64,000 bases of DNA. Origin: Corylus avellana (Eukaryota > Streptophyta > Magnoliopsida > Fagales > Betulaceae). Below the pieces are notes generated by a model. The model was not told the origin of the DNA. It saw only the letters and a program-made list of their open reading frames with translations, and ran no database searches. How positions within the stretch are numbered: the first letter of the stretch is position 1; each line of letters begins with the position of its first letter. Below, one piece after another: positions 53,988-64,000 of this stretch. Made by a program: the position numbers and the translations under genes. The DNA is taken from NCBI RefSeq assembly GCF_901000735.1, contig NC_081542.1:31258111-31322110 (forward strand), in the 5' to 3' direction.

Positions 53988-56900
53988 TTTTTTTTTTTGA
54001 GTAAAATTCAGTGCAGTTTTATTGAATCAAAATCAGAGAACACAGAACATTACATTCTGCCTCAAGAATATTCCGAATACAATCTGGAGGATCATTACAC
54101 CAAACCATATCCATCTGTTCTTTTACCGCCTTGTTAGCTAAAACATGAGCAACCCGATTGACTTGACGTGGAGCAAAGCCCAGCTCCCAGCAAAGAAATA
54201 CTGCTAAAGCAAGCTGAATATCAGCCTCTAGGTGACCTCGACAACTGTCATCAAGTTCCGTAGAGTTTACTGCGTCCACCAGCATTTTTGCATCGCTCTC
54301 CAATACCAGTTTCTGAATCCCCGCTTCTTTGCACAGGTTGATAGCCATCAACGCAACCCAAGCTTCCGCCGATGTAGGATCCACATAACCTTGACATGAT
54401 AGACTCTTTGCTGCACACATATTCCCCCTGATGGTCAAGTATAACTGCCCCTAGTCCCAACCTCCCATTTTTCCTATCAACCCTTGTGTCCTAGTTCACC
54501 TTATACCAGCCTTGGGAAGGTGCCTTCCATATTGGGGCCGTAACAGTGTTGGATGGGAGTCTCTCACTATTCAGTACTGGCTCGATACTGAGGAAAACCT
54601 CCACCCCCCGTAAAGCTTGCTGCAAAACAAACTTAGGGTGTAGAAAGGACCCTCCGTGGATTACCTCATTCCGTCTATGCCAAATCCATCTGGCTATTCC
54701 CACAAATTGTTGAAAGGCCAAGGTGGAGCACTTCTAATACATATCTTCCACGACCTGGCAGAATGATGGGCCAGTGGAGGAGCTCTTCTGAAAAATAGCA
54801 TTCCCAACGCTCCAAACGTCCCTTGCCAAAGGGCATTGCCACAAAATGTGGAATGTAGTTTCAACCTCAAGTTCACAGATCGGGCACCTGGATTCATAAA
54901 TAATTTTACGGCAACAAAGGTTATCTCGAGTAGGTAGAATATCGTGACATGCACGCCACGAGAAATTCTTCTTCACGTTCGGAGTATTAAGTTTCCACAA
55001 ATTATGCCAGATGTCACTTGTTCTAGAACGAGATGAACCTTCTGCCTTAGCAGCCAGCTGATGTTCTTTTTGGAGATGATAAGCACTCTTCACCGAAAAC
55101 ACCCCTGCAACCGTTCCTCTCCAAATAAGTTTATCCTCCTAGTTTGAGTGGCTAATGGGAAGTGTCAGGATAGCATCAATCTCCTCTTTTGAAAAAAATA
55201 TGTTGCAGTAGTGGCTGATTCCACCATCTCATCTCCGCATCTATGAGTTGGTTAACAGTAGCAGCTGGGTCAAGCACCTTTGGAGGTGATTGCACTTTGA
55301 AAGTAGAGGGGTTGGGATCCATCGGTCGTCCCAAATTTGCACAGATCTCCCATTTCCAATCCTTCAAATCAAGCCTTCATGGATTAGATCACTAGCACTT
55401 TGGATACTCTTCCAATCAAATGAAGGTGTACGCCCTAGCGGAGCCTCAAGCACCGAACTCTCGGGATGATACTTCGCTTTTATAATCCTTGCTATTAGGC
55501 TATCGGGTGTTTTCCACATTCTCCAAATTTGCTTCGACAAAAGACCTTTATTAAAGCAAGAAAATTCATGAAAACCTATCCCTCCACACGCCTGCGAGAG
55601 GCCCAATTTATCTTAATTTATCCAATGTACTCGATGCTTCTTCTCCTTATGGCCCCAAAAAGACTTCTTCATCAAAGAATTGATCACCGCCTTCAACAAG
55701 ATTTCCTTCCCTGCTTGTGACAAGAACTTGAGCTTCAAATCTTGGAGGCGTTTCCAAACTCTATCCCTAATACTCTTAAAAGCTGTTGTTCTTGAACGTC
55801 CCACAAGTGCTAGCAATCCCAAATAAGTATCATAGCGTTGTGTAGAGTACATCCCTGCTACTCCCTGAATTAAATATTTTATGTCATTGGAGGTGTTTCT
55901 ATTGAAGAAGATGCCAGTTTTATTGGTATTCATTTTTTGTCCGGACACTACTATGGCCCTGCAAAAGAGTAGGTTGTCGTCTACGAAGAAAAGATGGCTT
56001 AACTCCGGGCCCTGCTTTGAAGTGGGCACTCTAGTTAGTAACCCCTCCCTACGTGCCTGTTACAACATAGAACTCAATGCCTTTGCACGTATAAGGAAAA
56101 GGTAAGGTGAAATGGGGTCTCCTTGGCGAAGACCCCTCGAAGGGGTAATCAGCCCATAAGGAGAACCATTTACAATAATAGAATACCAAACCAATTTAAC
56201 ACACATTACGGTGAGAGAAATCCACCGTTCATCAAACCCCAACCTTCGCATAACTGCCTCCAAAAACCTTCACTCTACGCGATCATAGGCCTTGCTCATA
56301 TCGAGCTTTATGGCCATGTATCCCTTCCTCCCCCACATACCGGTATGCATCATGTGTAGTATTTCATAAGCCGCAAGGACATTATCTGTGATAAGCCATC
56401 CCAGAAGAAAAGCACTTTCGGATTGATCAATAATAAGAGGTAGAATTCGTTTGAGTTTATTGGCTATGACCTTGGAGATAAGCTTATATAAAACATTACA
56501 TAAACTTATGGGTCTAAAGTCCATTACACTCAGTCATATTCAAATCAAGAGGCATTTCCCCTGAGTTAATAATATCCAGAATAACACTACATACCTCATC
56601 TCCCATGATGGACCAATTTTTCTGAAAAAAGCATGCATTGAGTCCATCCAGACCCGGTGCTTCGAGGGGTGCCATTTGGAAAAGAGCAGTTATAATTTCA
56701 TCTGCTGTGAATGGCTTTGTAAGCTCAAGATTCATCCCAGCTGAAACTCGGCAACCTAGGGGCTGGATACATGGACTAAGCTCACCATTCGGTCCACTTG
56801 AAAATAAATTGGATAAATATTTCACAAAGGCCTCTCCTACGTCATCAGGTGAAATCCATTCCAGCCCACTTTCATCCTTAATAAACTCTGCATGGTTTCT

Positions 56901-57191
56901 CCTGCGTTTTGCATTAACACAAGCATGATAATACTTGGAATTGCGATCCCCATACTTAAGCCATTCCTCCTTCGGCCTTTGTTTTCACCACATCTCCTCC
57001 TTATCCAAAAGACCCTGTAATTTCAACTGAGTCTTTTTAACTTCTGTTTCAGCCCATTGATCCTCCCTCGCCTGCAGCTCTACTAGTTGTTTTTGCATTT
57101 TTGGAGATTTCTGCTTTTGTGCCATCCTGTGTTTTCTTCTTCCATTGGGTCAACTTCTTCCATTGTGCCATCCTGTATTTTCTTCTTCCAT
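53988..57191 (-). mobile_element. 5'-truncated LINE with most of the reverse transcriptase
   Basis: A 15-bp duplication (TGTTCTCCTAATCTT) lies at 53973-53987 and 57192-57206, and the poly(A) tail appears as T-run 53988-53998. Read leftward the pieces run from pre-RT linker (56930-56825), palm motif [24 protein letters not shown] and [24 protein letters not shown], the active site as FVDD in place of FADD, RYDTYLGLLALVG, zf-RVT (CPICELEVETTFHILWQCP) to RNase H-like at 54460-54019. Many stops and frame changes separate them, so it is dead. Its structure matches the LINE at 52681, which lies in the opposite direction just to the left. Confidence 0.9.
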
Positions 57192-57206
57192 TGTTCTCCT
57201 AATCTT

Positions 57207-57931
57207 AGATGCATATTATTTTCTAAAAAACGGGTGAGAGAAATAGGAAACACTTTAATTATTTACTTATTATAATTGGAGGAGTTAATTAAGAGTGTTA
57301 AACCACAATTAAATCTTTATTCAGTTTTTTAGGAAATAAATCTTTATTATCCATTATTATTTGAAGGCCTTATTAAATTGGGAGTCTTAGAAAACAAGTA
57401 ATGATTTAAGGACAACTAGACTCTCTCATCTTTTTCAGAGAGAGCTAATGCTAGTTGGGTATTTTGGTTTGATACAGCTTCACACCCAAAAAGAAGTAAG
57501 CTACGTCTGGGTTAAACATGGAGATGGAAGTCTACTTTTGTTTCTTAGATGTAATGTGGTTTTTAAAATCATCAATAGATCAAAATTCAAACAATGATAA
57601 TTTCAAATTCAATAGCAATTTTAAAAGCCACATCAAATTTGAGAGGAGTTTATGAGGACTCTAGTCATCCTTAATTATATCTTTACTCCTTAGACAACTA
57701 CTTAATTTGGGATTAGAATTCTGGGATTAGAATTCTCTATAATTTCAAGAAAATTTTTTATTCTCAAATTACAAAATGGGAAAACCTTACTTACCTCATG
57801 AATTGTCACCCCTTTTGAAATGTCCCCCTTAAAATTCAAAACCACTAAATTTAGTGTATCGAACCTTTAATTTTTTTCAATGTCCCCCTCTGTTAAGATT
57901 TTTCTTTAAATCCCAACAAAATTTCCTAAAA
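57207..57931. other. Spacer with a foldback-like segment
   Basis: No gene is supported. 57540-57650 contains ATGTGGTTTTTAAAATCATC and an inverse-like TTTTAAAAGCCACATCA, similar to the arms of the MITE at 58401-58568, so a related decayed MITE may be present. Confidence 0.45.
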
Positions 57932-59263
57932 GACATAAATTTCCTCCAAACCAGTTTAGAGGAAATATCCTTCAACCCATATAAAATGGAACCAAGTATC
58001 TAAGCATTTAACTTGCACATTAAATATTAAAGGTTATTAATAGCAGTTTATTAACTAAGGTTAACTTTTTTTTTTTTTTTTTGGTTAAACATTAGACGAA
58101 CGTTTTCTTTTTTCACCAAGGTTAGAACTAACATTAAAAAGTGAAGACCTGACGTTGGATTAGATAAGAAACCAAAAAAAAAAAAAAAGGGTTAGAACTA
58201 ACATTGGCTTAGAAAAAAAAAAAAAAAAAAATCACATCTAAACATCCATTAAAAATAAAAGTGATGAATTTTTTTTTTTTTTTTAAATCAAAGTCTTAAA
58301 AAAAATACAACAAAATTAGATAACTCTCTCTTAATGGGATAAATGAATAGTTAAACAAAAAAAAAAAAATTACAACAACATTAGATAACTCATTGTTAAG
58401 AGTAATTCTAGGTACCATCTTTTTATCTTCCTAAAGCTGATGTGGCTTTCAAAATCACAATTTGATCAAAATTCAAGTATGATTCATCTAAAATTTAATG
58501 GTGATTTTAAAAGCCACATCAGCTTTAGGATGATTTTTGGAGGATAAAAAAATGGTACCTAGCATTACTACACTGTTAATGGGATAAATAAATAGTTTAA
58601 ATAAAAATACAACAACGTTAGATAACTCACTGTTAATGGGATAAATGAATAGTTTAAATAAAAAATTCAAAATGTTAGATAACTCTTTGTGAATGGGATA
58701 ACTGAATAGAGATTAAAATTAATCAAATTATTATCCAAAACACGAAGATTAATTGTTAAAATATAAAGAAGAGTACCTTAATATGATAGCAGTTTTTATG
58801 TATATGCTAAAAAATTCTGATCACATATGCCTTCTTCTCCTAAAACAATAGTCTTTCAGCCACATATGTAGAGAACTTGAGAAACAGAGAGAAAAATGTA
58901 TGCTTCTGATATGACTCATCAACTTCACTTTGTTTAGGTTTACTAAAATTTTCTAACCTTGTTTAGATGTGATTTTTTTATTTTTTTATTTTTTCTTCTT
59001 TTAAACGTTACTTCTAAACCTTTTTAATTTTTTTTTTTTATTTAATCCACGTCAGGTCTTCACTTTTTAACATTAGTTCTAACCTTAGTGAAAAAAACAA
59101 AAGGTTAGTCTAACGTTTAACCAAAAAAAAAAGGTTAACCTTAGTAAATTGCTATTAATGACATTTTATATTTAATGTGCATATTAAATGCTTAGACACT
59201 TGGCATAATTTTATATGGGTTGAAGGATATTTCCTCCAAATTGGTTTGGAGGAAATTTCTGTC
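57932..59263. mobile_element. Element with about 220-bp terminal inverted repeats
   Basis: 57932-58158 is the inverse of about 59045-59263, including GAAATTTCCTCCAAACC ends, AAGGATATTTCCTC, TTAAATGC and a GTGAAGACCTGACGT core. The interior has four copies of a roughly 60-bp unit with TTAGATAACTC and TTAATGGGATAAATGAATAG (58314-58710), one of them split by a MITE. No coding capacity is seen. Long inverted repeats suit a non-autonomous MULE or a foldback element. A target duplication was not resolved. Confidence 0.65.
58401..58568. mobile_element. Palindromic MITE of about 168 bp
   Basis: The left arm AATTCTAGGTACCATCTTTT and the right arm AAAATGGTACCTAGCATT are inverse, and the next segments CTAAAGCTGATGTGGCTTTC and AAAGCCACATCAGCTTTAGG pair as well. 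It interrupts one of the tandem units of the surrounding element, so it is the later arrival. Confidence 0.7.
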
Positions 59264-59650
59264 ATTTTGACGCCAGGCAGAACTAGAATTGTTCTGATAG
59301 CGTATAAAAGCAGCAGAAACTAAGATTTGAAGATAGAAAAGGGAATTCAGGAATAGAGAAAATAACAAATAGGGAAGAGAAAATCCCTAAGTGCCCCAAA
59401 TAAGTAAATACAGAAATAACTCTGAAAGACTTAAATTTAATTGATAGTATAAACTGGATTGAAACATAACAAAGACTAGATACCTTTATATAGGCTAGGC
59501 ACCTCATAAATTAGCAAGGAAAATAAAAAGCACACCTAATTGGAAAAGGAAAACAAATCCTAATAGGAAAGGAAAAACTCAATCCTTATTGAAAAAGGAG
59601 ACCTAAAGCATAAATAATAAATCTACTTTATTATTATTATTATTATTATT
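59264..59650 (-). other. Probable LTR or 3' UTR of the Ty3/gypsy remnant
   Basis: On the minus strand, following the pol remnant, there is a purine-rich GGGGAGATTGATGCAGGAG, an (ATT)n microsatellite and a TATA-like CCTATATAAAGG near 59490. These fit a 3' LTR with promoter, but termini are not defined. Confidence 0.4.
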
Positions 59651-60933
59651 ATTATTCTCCTGCATCAATCTCCCCGGGTTGGAAAGAACTCGCTCTCGAG
59701 TTCAAGTCGTCTTTGTCTGCATCAACAAAACTTGGAGTCAAATGCTTCACATTGAACACATCAGAGGTCTTTAAATGACTTGGAAAACGTAGTCGGTATG
59801 CATTGTCATTTATCTTTTGCAGAATCTCACAAGGCCCAATTTTCCTCTCTCGTAGCTTGTTATACTCACCAACAGGGAAATAATCACATGTGAGTACAGC
59901 CCAAACTAAATCACCAACCTCAAAAGTTACCTTGCGTCTATGGTTGTCGGATTGTGCTTTGTACTTAACATTGCTATCTTCTATTGCTTTCTTGACCTAG
60001 TCATGAACTCCTCAGAGATAATCCGTCATTTCATCAGCCTTAATACTCAATCAACCAATACGGGGAATAGGTGCGAGGTCAAGCACTCCCTATGGGTTTT
60101 GCCCATACACGATCTCAAAAGGGCTCAACTGAGTCATTCTATTCTTGGATTGGTTGTAAGCAAACTCTGCTTGTGACAAAGCCAGGTCCCACTGCTTTGG
60201 CTTATTTCCAGCTAAACTCCTTAAAAAATTCCACAAGCTTTGATTTACCACCTCAGTTTGACCATCTGTTTGGGGGTGGTAGGCACTGCTAAAATTAAGC
60301 TTGGTCCCTATCTTTTCCCATAGGCTCTTCCAAAAATGGCTCATGAATTTTGTATCTCTGTCCGATGTAATAGATCTTGGAACCCCATGCAAGCAAACAA
60401 TCTCCCGAAAATACAAGTGAGCAATTCAGGCGGCATCCATCGTCTTTCGGCGAGCAACAAAATGGGCCATCTTGGAAAATCGATCAATCACCACAAGAAT
60501 AGAATCCATGCTCCTTTGAGTGTGAGGTAACCCCAAAACAAAATCCATGCTGACGTCAAGCCATGGGCCACCGGGCACTGGTAATGGGGTGTATAGACCC
60601 GCATTTGTGAGGGTCCTCTTAGACCTTTGACAAATAAAACACCGTTCCACGTAACGTGTTACATCACTAGTTAGCTTTGGCCAATAATAGTCTGATGAGA
60701 CCAATGCCAAGGTTTTATCTTGCCCAAAGTGACCTTCTCCATGCAACTCTCGTATTATTTGCTCCCTCAATGAACTATCCGGAATGCATAGCTGTAAACC
60801 TCAAAACAGATAACCATTAAGAGTAACATAATCACTGCGCTTACCTACAAATACCTCAGTAAATATCTTCCTGAATGAAGGATCTTCCGAATACAACTCT
60901 CGGAAACTGTCAAAACTTTGGTCTGCATAGTAG
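59651..60933 (-). pseudogene. Ty3/gypsy pol remnant: integrase and C-terminal domain
   Basis: Read leftward: an HHCC zinc domain (HGEGHFGQDKTL to CFICQRSK, 60740-60610), the integrase core with its Asp in DVSMDFVLGLP, Asp in ITSDRDTKF and Glu in DGQTEVVNQ, then a C-terminal GDLVWAVLTCDYFPVGEYN-type domain near 59930-59880. Stops fall near 60798, 60424 and 60058. The wording of the core fits plant chromovirus-type gypsy elements. The 5' part of pol is cut off by the CACTA terminus at 60934. Confidence 0.85.
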
Positions 60934-61259
60934 CACTACAAGAAAGTTGTTCATTAGGGGCGACTTATTAGGGGCGACTAAAAAGTCGCCCCTAATACTG
61001 AACTATTAGGGGCGACTTTGAAAGTCGTCCCTAATAGTTCAGTATTAGCGTCCACCTAATAGCCGACGCTAATAATGGGTCGAAAATTGCAGTATTAGCG
61101 TCCACTTTATAGTGGACGCTAATAAGTCGACCCTAATACACGCGCGGGAATTATCCGAGGGGCGGGAAAAATTTAAGCGGCAAAAAAAAAACTTTTAGGG
61201 TCCATAATAGTCGACCCTAATAATTAATAAATAGCGTCCACTTAAGTGGACGCTATAAG

Positions 61260-62280
61260 CTGGGAAAAAAAAAAAAACAAAAAAAAATCACAAAAAAAGT
61301 TCAATAGGGTCGACTCTAAAAGTCGACCCTAATGCTTATGTATTAGGGTCGACAAAAGTCGACCCTAAAGAGTCCGTAGTAAAATAAAAAAAAGTTAAAA
61401 AAATTAAAATAGATGACTAATAGCGTCCACTCTAAGTGGACGCTGAAGATACATCATTAGGGTCGACTTTTAGAGTCGACCCTAATGTGTATGTATTAGG
61501 GTCGACAAAAGTCGACCCTAAAGAGTCCGTAGTAAAATAAAAAAAAGTTAAAAAAATTAAAATAGATGACTAATAGCGTCCACTGTAAGTGGACGCTGAA
61601 GATACATCATTAGGGTCGACTCTAAAAGTCGACGCTAATGCGTATTTATTAGGGTCGACAAAAGTCGACCCTAAAGAGTCCGTAGTAAAATAAAAAAAAG
61701 TTAAAAAAATTAAAATAGATGACTAATAGCGTCCACTCTAAGTGGACGCTGAAGATACATCATTAGGGTCGACTCTAAAAGTCGACCCTAAAGAGTCCGT
61801 AGTAAAATAAAAAAAAATTAAAAAAATTAAAATAGATGACTAATAGCGTCCACTCTAAGTGGACGCTGAAGATACATCATTAGGGTCGACTCTAAAAGTC
61901 GACCCTAATGCTTATGTATTAGGGTCGACAAAAGCCGACCCTAAAGAGTCCCTAGTAAAATAAAAAAAAATTAAAAAAATTAAAATAGATGTCTAATAGC
62001 GTCCACTCTAAGTGGACGCTGAAGATACATCATTAGGGTCGACTCTAAAAGTCGACCCTAATGCTTATGTATTAGGGTCGACTTTTGTCGACTCTAAAGA
62101 GTCGGTAGTAAATAAAAAATAAAAAATAAAATTAAAATAGATGACTAATACCGTCCACTCCAAGTGGACGCTGAAGATACCTCATTAGTGTCGACTTTAA
62201 TAGTCGACCCTAATGTTTATGTATTAGGGTCGACAAAAGTCGACCCTAAAGAGTCTGTAGTAAAATAAAAAAAAATAATC
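61260..62280. repeat. 153-bp subterminal tandem array
   Basis: The phrase ATGACTAATAGCGTCCAC starts near 61412, 61565, 61718, 61835, 61987 and 62140, giving spacings of 153, 153, 117, 152 and 153. Each unit holds one GCGTCCAC/GTGGACGC hairpin, two AGGGTCGAC/GTCGACCCT hairpins and an A-rich spacer. The 117-bp unit lacks one GTCGAC hairpin. Confidence 0.9.
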
Positions 62281-62281
62281 C

Positions 62282-62545
62282 ATCTGTTATTGCGATCGAT
62301 CGCACACAATGTGCGATCGATCGCAGTAACAGAATGTTGAAATCCAATATTCGATTACTGCGATCGATCGTAACCATGGTGCGACCGATCGCAATAACAG
62401 AAAGTTGGAATCAAACTTTCTGTTACTGCGATCAATCGCACATTGTGTGCGATCGATCGCAGTAACAGAATGTTGGTATCAAACTTTCTGTTATTGCGAT
62501 CGCAGTAACAGAAAGTTTGATTCCAACTTTCTGTTATTGCAATCG
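62282..62545. repeat. Palindromic TGCGATCGATCGCA array
   Basis: Four or five nearly perfect palindromes of the form CTGTTAYTGCGATCGATC followed by its inverse are separated by AATGTTG or AAAGTTGG spacers. Arms extend to at least 20 bp with loops of 5-10 bp. Confidence 0.85.
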
Positions 62546-63130
62546 ACCGCACCCATGCAGAAAAGCTCAAATATATATATATATTTTATTGCTGCCCAAT
62601 AACATCTACTAAAATTGTGTATATATATATCACTGCATTATTTAAAATTTTGAAATAAAGTGACACAATATGCACCGTCGATTCCATCCTCCTAAAGAAA
62701 GATTTTAAATTGTATATATTTGCCATTTGGTTAGTTGTTACATATGGACTAATTTGAAGAGTTAATTCTCATTTCATAATTCATATTAAATTTTACAGAT
62801 CTAATAGTGTATATATATTATATGATGAATATATTGATACCTTATGGAAAGATTTTACACTGTTAAATATAACAAAATAAAATCTAAACCGTAAAATAAT
62901 TCATCTCAGTTTTAAGTGAAAATATATTGATACCTTGCAATTCAAAAACAATCTATGATGTGCAAATACGGGGTCATTCCCATAAGAAAACACAAAAGCA
63001 AGTCAAAAGAAACAAAACTAAAGACAAATAAAAAGATTAACTTAAAACATACTAAACAAAATAAAAGGGTAAACTATGGGGTGCCTCCCATGAGCGCTAA
63101 GTTTAATGTCTTCAGCCAGACGATAGTCCC
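62546..63130. other. AT-rich spacer, no gene
   Basis: (AT)n near 62568-62585 and otherwise featureless AT-rich sequence. No supported coding or RNA feature. Confidence 0.5.
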
Positions 63131-63133
63131 TGC

Positions 63134-64000
63134 TTACTGTTGTCTAGAAGATGATGCTCCTGCAGATGGTGGTGGCAACCGGTTGACAATGGACTGCATC
63201 AATTCTTCTAAGGCGCCTAGGCGTTTGTCCATCGATTCGTTATTTTTCCGAGCCTCCTTTCTTTGGCCAGCCAACTCTCTCCGAAGGCCCGCTATTTCTT
63301 CACTAACTGAGCGGTTTCGTGCTTCACGAAAAATTCTCGGGGCCTCCTCCTCAGCTGTCTCTGAATCAACTATTGGTTCATCTTCGGCCATTGGCTCGGC
63401 CTCATACTCTTCCGCAGCTGCTGGTGCTGGAGCTACCTGGGCATGTGGGAGAGGCTCTTGTTCCATTGGCGAATGCCAAATATGGGAGTAGTAGTGACTG
63501 GTTCATCAGCTGCGGTACCCTTGACGCCTTTCTTCCGGAGGATGTAGGAGATTAAGTATGGGAAAGGCAACCCCCATGAATGTGTGGACCCCGCTCCTCC
63601 AACGTGCACCCCATTCCAAAATTTGTAAATTTGCCTCCAAATTATGTCGGGAATGGAGTACCAAGCACCTTTATGGAAGGCGTAGAGTGCTTGAAGAAAT
63701 TGATCCCGCCTCTGACTTTTGTGCCCCAAGGGAAACGCATTACGGTGTAATACGGAGTCCACAAACCAAAGCCGTTGAGGTAGCTTTGATCGGCTGGCGG
63801 CATTATGGTGGGCATCGGCATACATCCCTTCGCACATGTCGTCAATAATTTCCGCCACGTAGAAGCTGTCCGGTTGGTCAGCAAGTTGTGCGGCTTCTGG
63901 AGGTTGCTCATCATTGCATTGAAGGGCAGCAGCAATGTCGGCCCGTGTTATGTCAATAGCTTTGCCTTGCACTTTCGAAGAGAGGGCAGCTATGTTCCTG
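63134..64000 (-). pseudogene. Plant transposon-associated protein, partial and frameshifted
   Basis: Read leftward from the window edge, one frame runs to 63433 with phrases such as LWFVDSVLHRNAFPLGHKSQ, AFHKGAWYSIPDIIWRQIYKFWNG and LPFPYLISYIL. The neighbouring frame continues from 63466 to 63134 as an acidic, Ala/Glu-rich tail with a coiled coil (EEIAGLRRELAGQRKEARKN). The two overlap at 63433-63466, which suggests a single-base frameshift. The first part resembles the putative plant transposon protein domain found next to retroelements; this is recognition from memory. It has no known catalytic motif. Its 5' end lies beyond 64000. Confidence 0.5.

Larger units (their letters stand above)
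60934..64000. mobile_element. CACTA element, left part, running off the window
   Basis: It starts CACTACAAGAAAGTTG at 60934, preceded by TAG. Subterminal units of two kinds follow: TTAGGGGCGAC/GTCGCCCCTAA first, then GCGTCCAC and AGGGTCGAC hairpins. No matching TTGTAGTG plus TAG occurs before the window end. It is inserted in gypsy pol. The terminus is nearly identical to the right end at 49605 (CACTACAAGAAA), so they are the same family. Confidence 0.75.

Noticed and set aside
1..64000. tRNA, rRNA or snRNA genes
   Set aside because: No cloverleaf or conserved RNA sequence was recognised; TGGTATCAGAGC words are retroelement primer sites.

Overview
The window looks like a transposon-rich stretch of a eudicot plant nuclear genome, probably a woody rosid, although no marker here fixes the species. 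The evidence is spliced plant-type coding exons, plant-specific families (berberine-bridge-enzyme-like oxidase, ITPK4, GRF zinc finger, B3, PP2C), AT-rich spacers and almost every class of plant transposable element. Two runs of N (7152-7251 and 43566-43682) mark assembly gaps. I found only one gene that looks intact and host-owned: a BBE-like FAD oxidase at 33488-35098 on the + strand.

Region 391-21284 has the signature of one very large CACTA (En/Spm-type) element. It has CACTACAA termini, a GGT direct repeat immediately outside both ends, and subterminal arrays of short GCGGC(A/G)AC hairpin units at both ends. I see no CACTA transposase inside. It holds minus-strand exon fragments of two unrelated host genes, ITPK4 and the mitochondrial ATP synthase gamma subunit. 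A complete Mutator-like element (MULE, about 7138-18825) with long terminal inverted repeats is nested in it. The MULE has a six-exon MURA-type transposase read rightward and, converging on it, a GRF zinc-finger/coiled-coil/membrane-anchor gene read leftward. It also carries PP2C and B3 exon fragments. Both MULE genes carry an in-frame stop.

Region 21285-33400 is a nest of insertions in an old copia-like retrotransposon. A 2.0-kb TRIM-like element (22579-24571, TSD TTCTT) contains its own solo LTR. A small CACTA element (25054-32595, TSD CCA) was hit by an LTR retrotransposon (25115-31859), one LTR of which was then hit by a PIF/Harbinger MITE (30894-31166, TSD TAA). The BBE-like gene follows, then LTR debris to about 39000.

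Region 39000-49605 resembles the right arm of a second large CACTA of the same family: a leader-like cargo segment, GATCGATC arrays, then GCGTCCAC hairpin units ending at 49605. A third CACTA (41694-48770, TSD TAA) is nested in it and has itself received two LINE fragments and one further poly(A) insertion, each with target duplications. From 49606 to 60933 come tandemly arranged LTR-retrotransposon pieces, MITEs, two more 5'-truncated LINEs, a long inverted-repeat element and a decayed Ty3/gypsy integrase. From 60934 to the window edge is the left part of another CACTA, with a 153-bp subterminal tandem array, a palindromic array and a partial transposon-associated ORF.

The biology on display is mostly element on element: layered insertion that can be ordered in time from target-site duplications, and repeated capture of host exons by both CACTA and Mutator-type elements.
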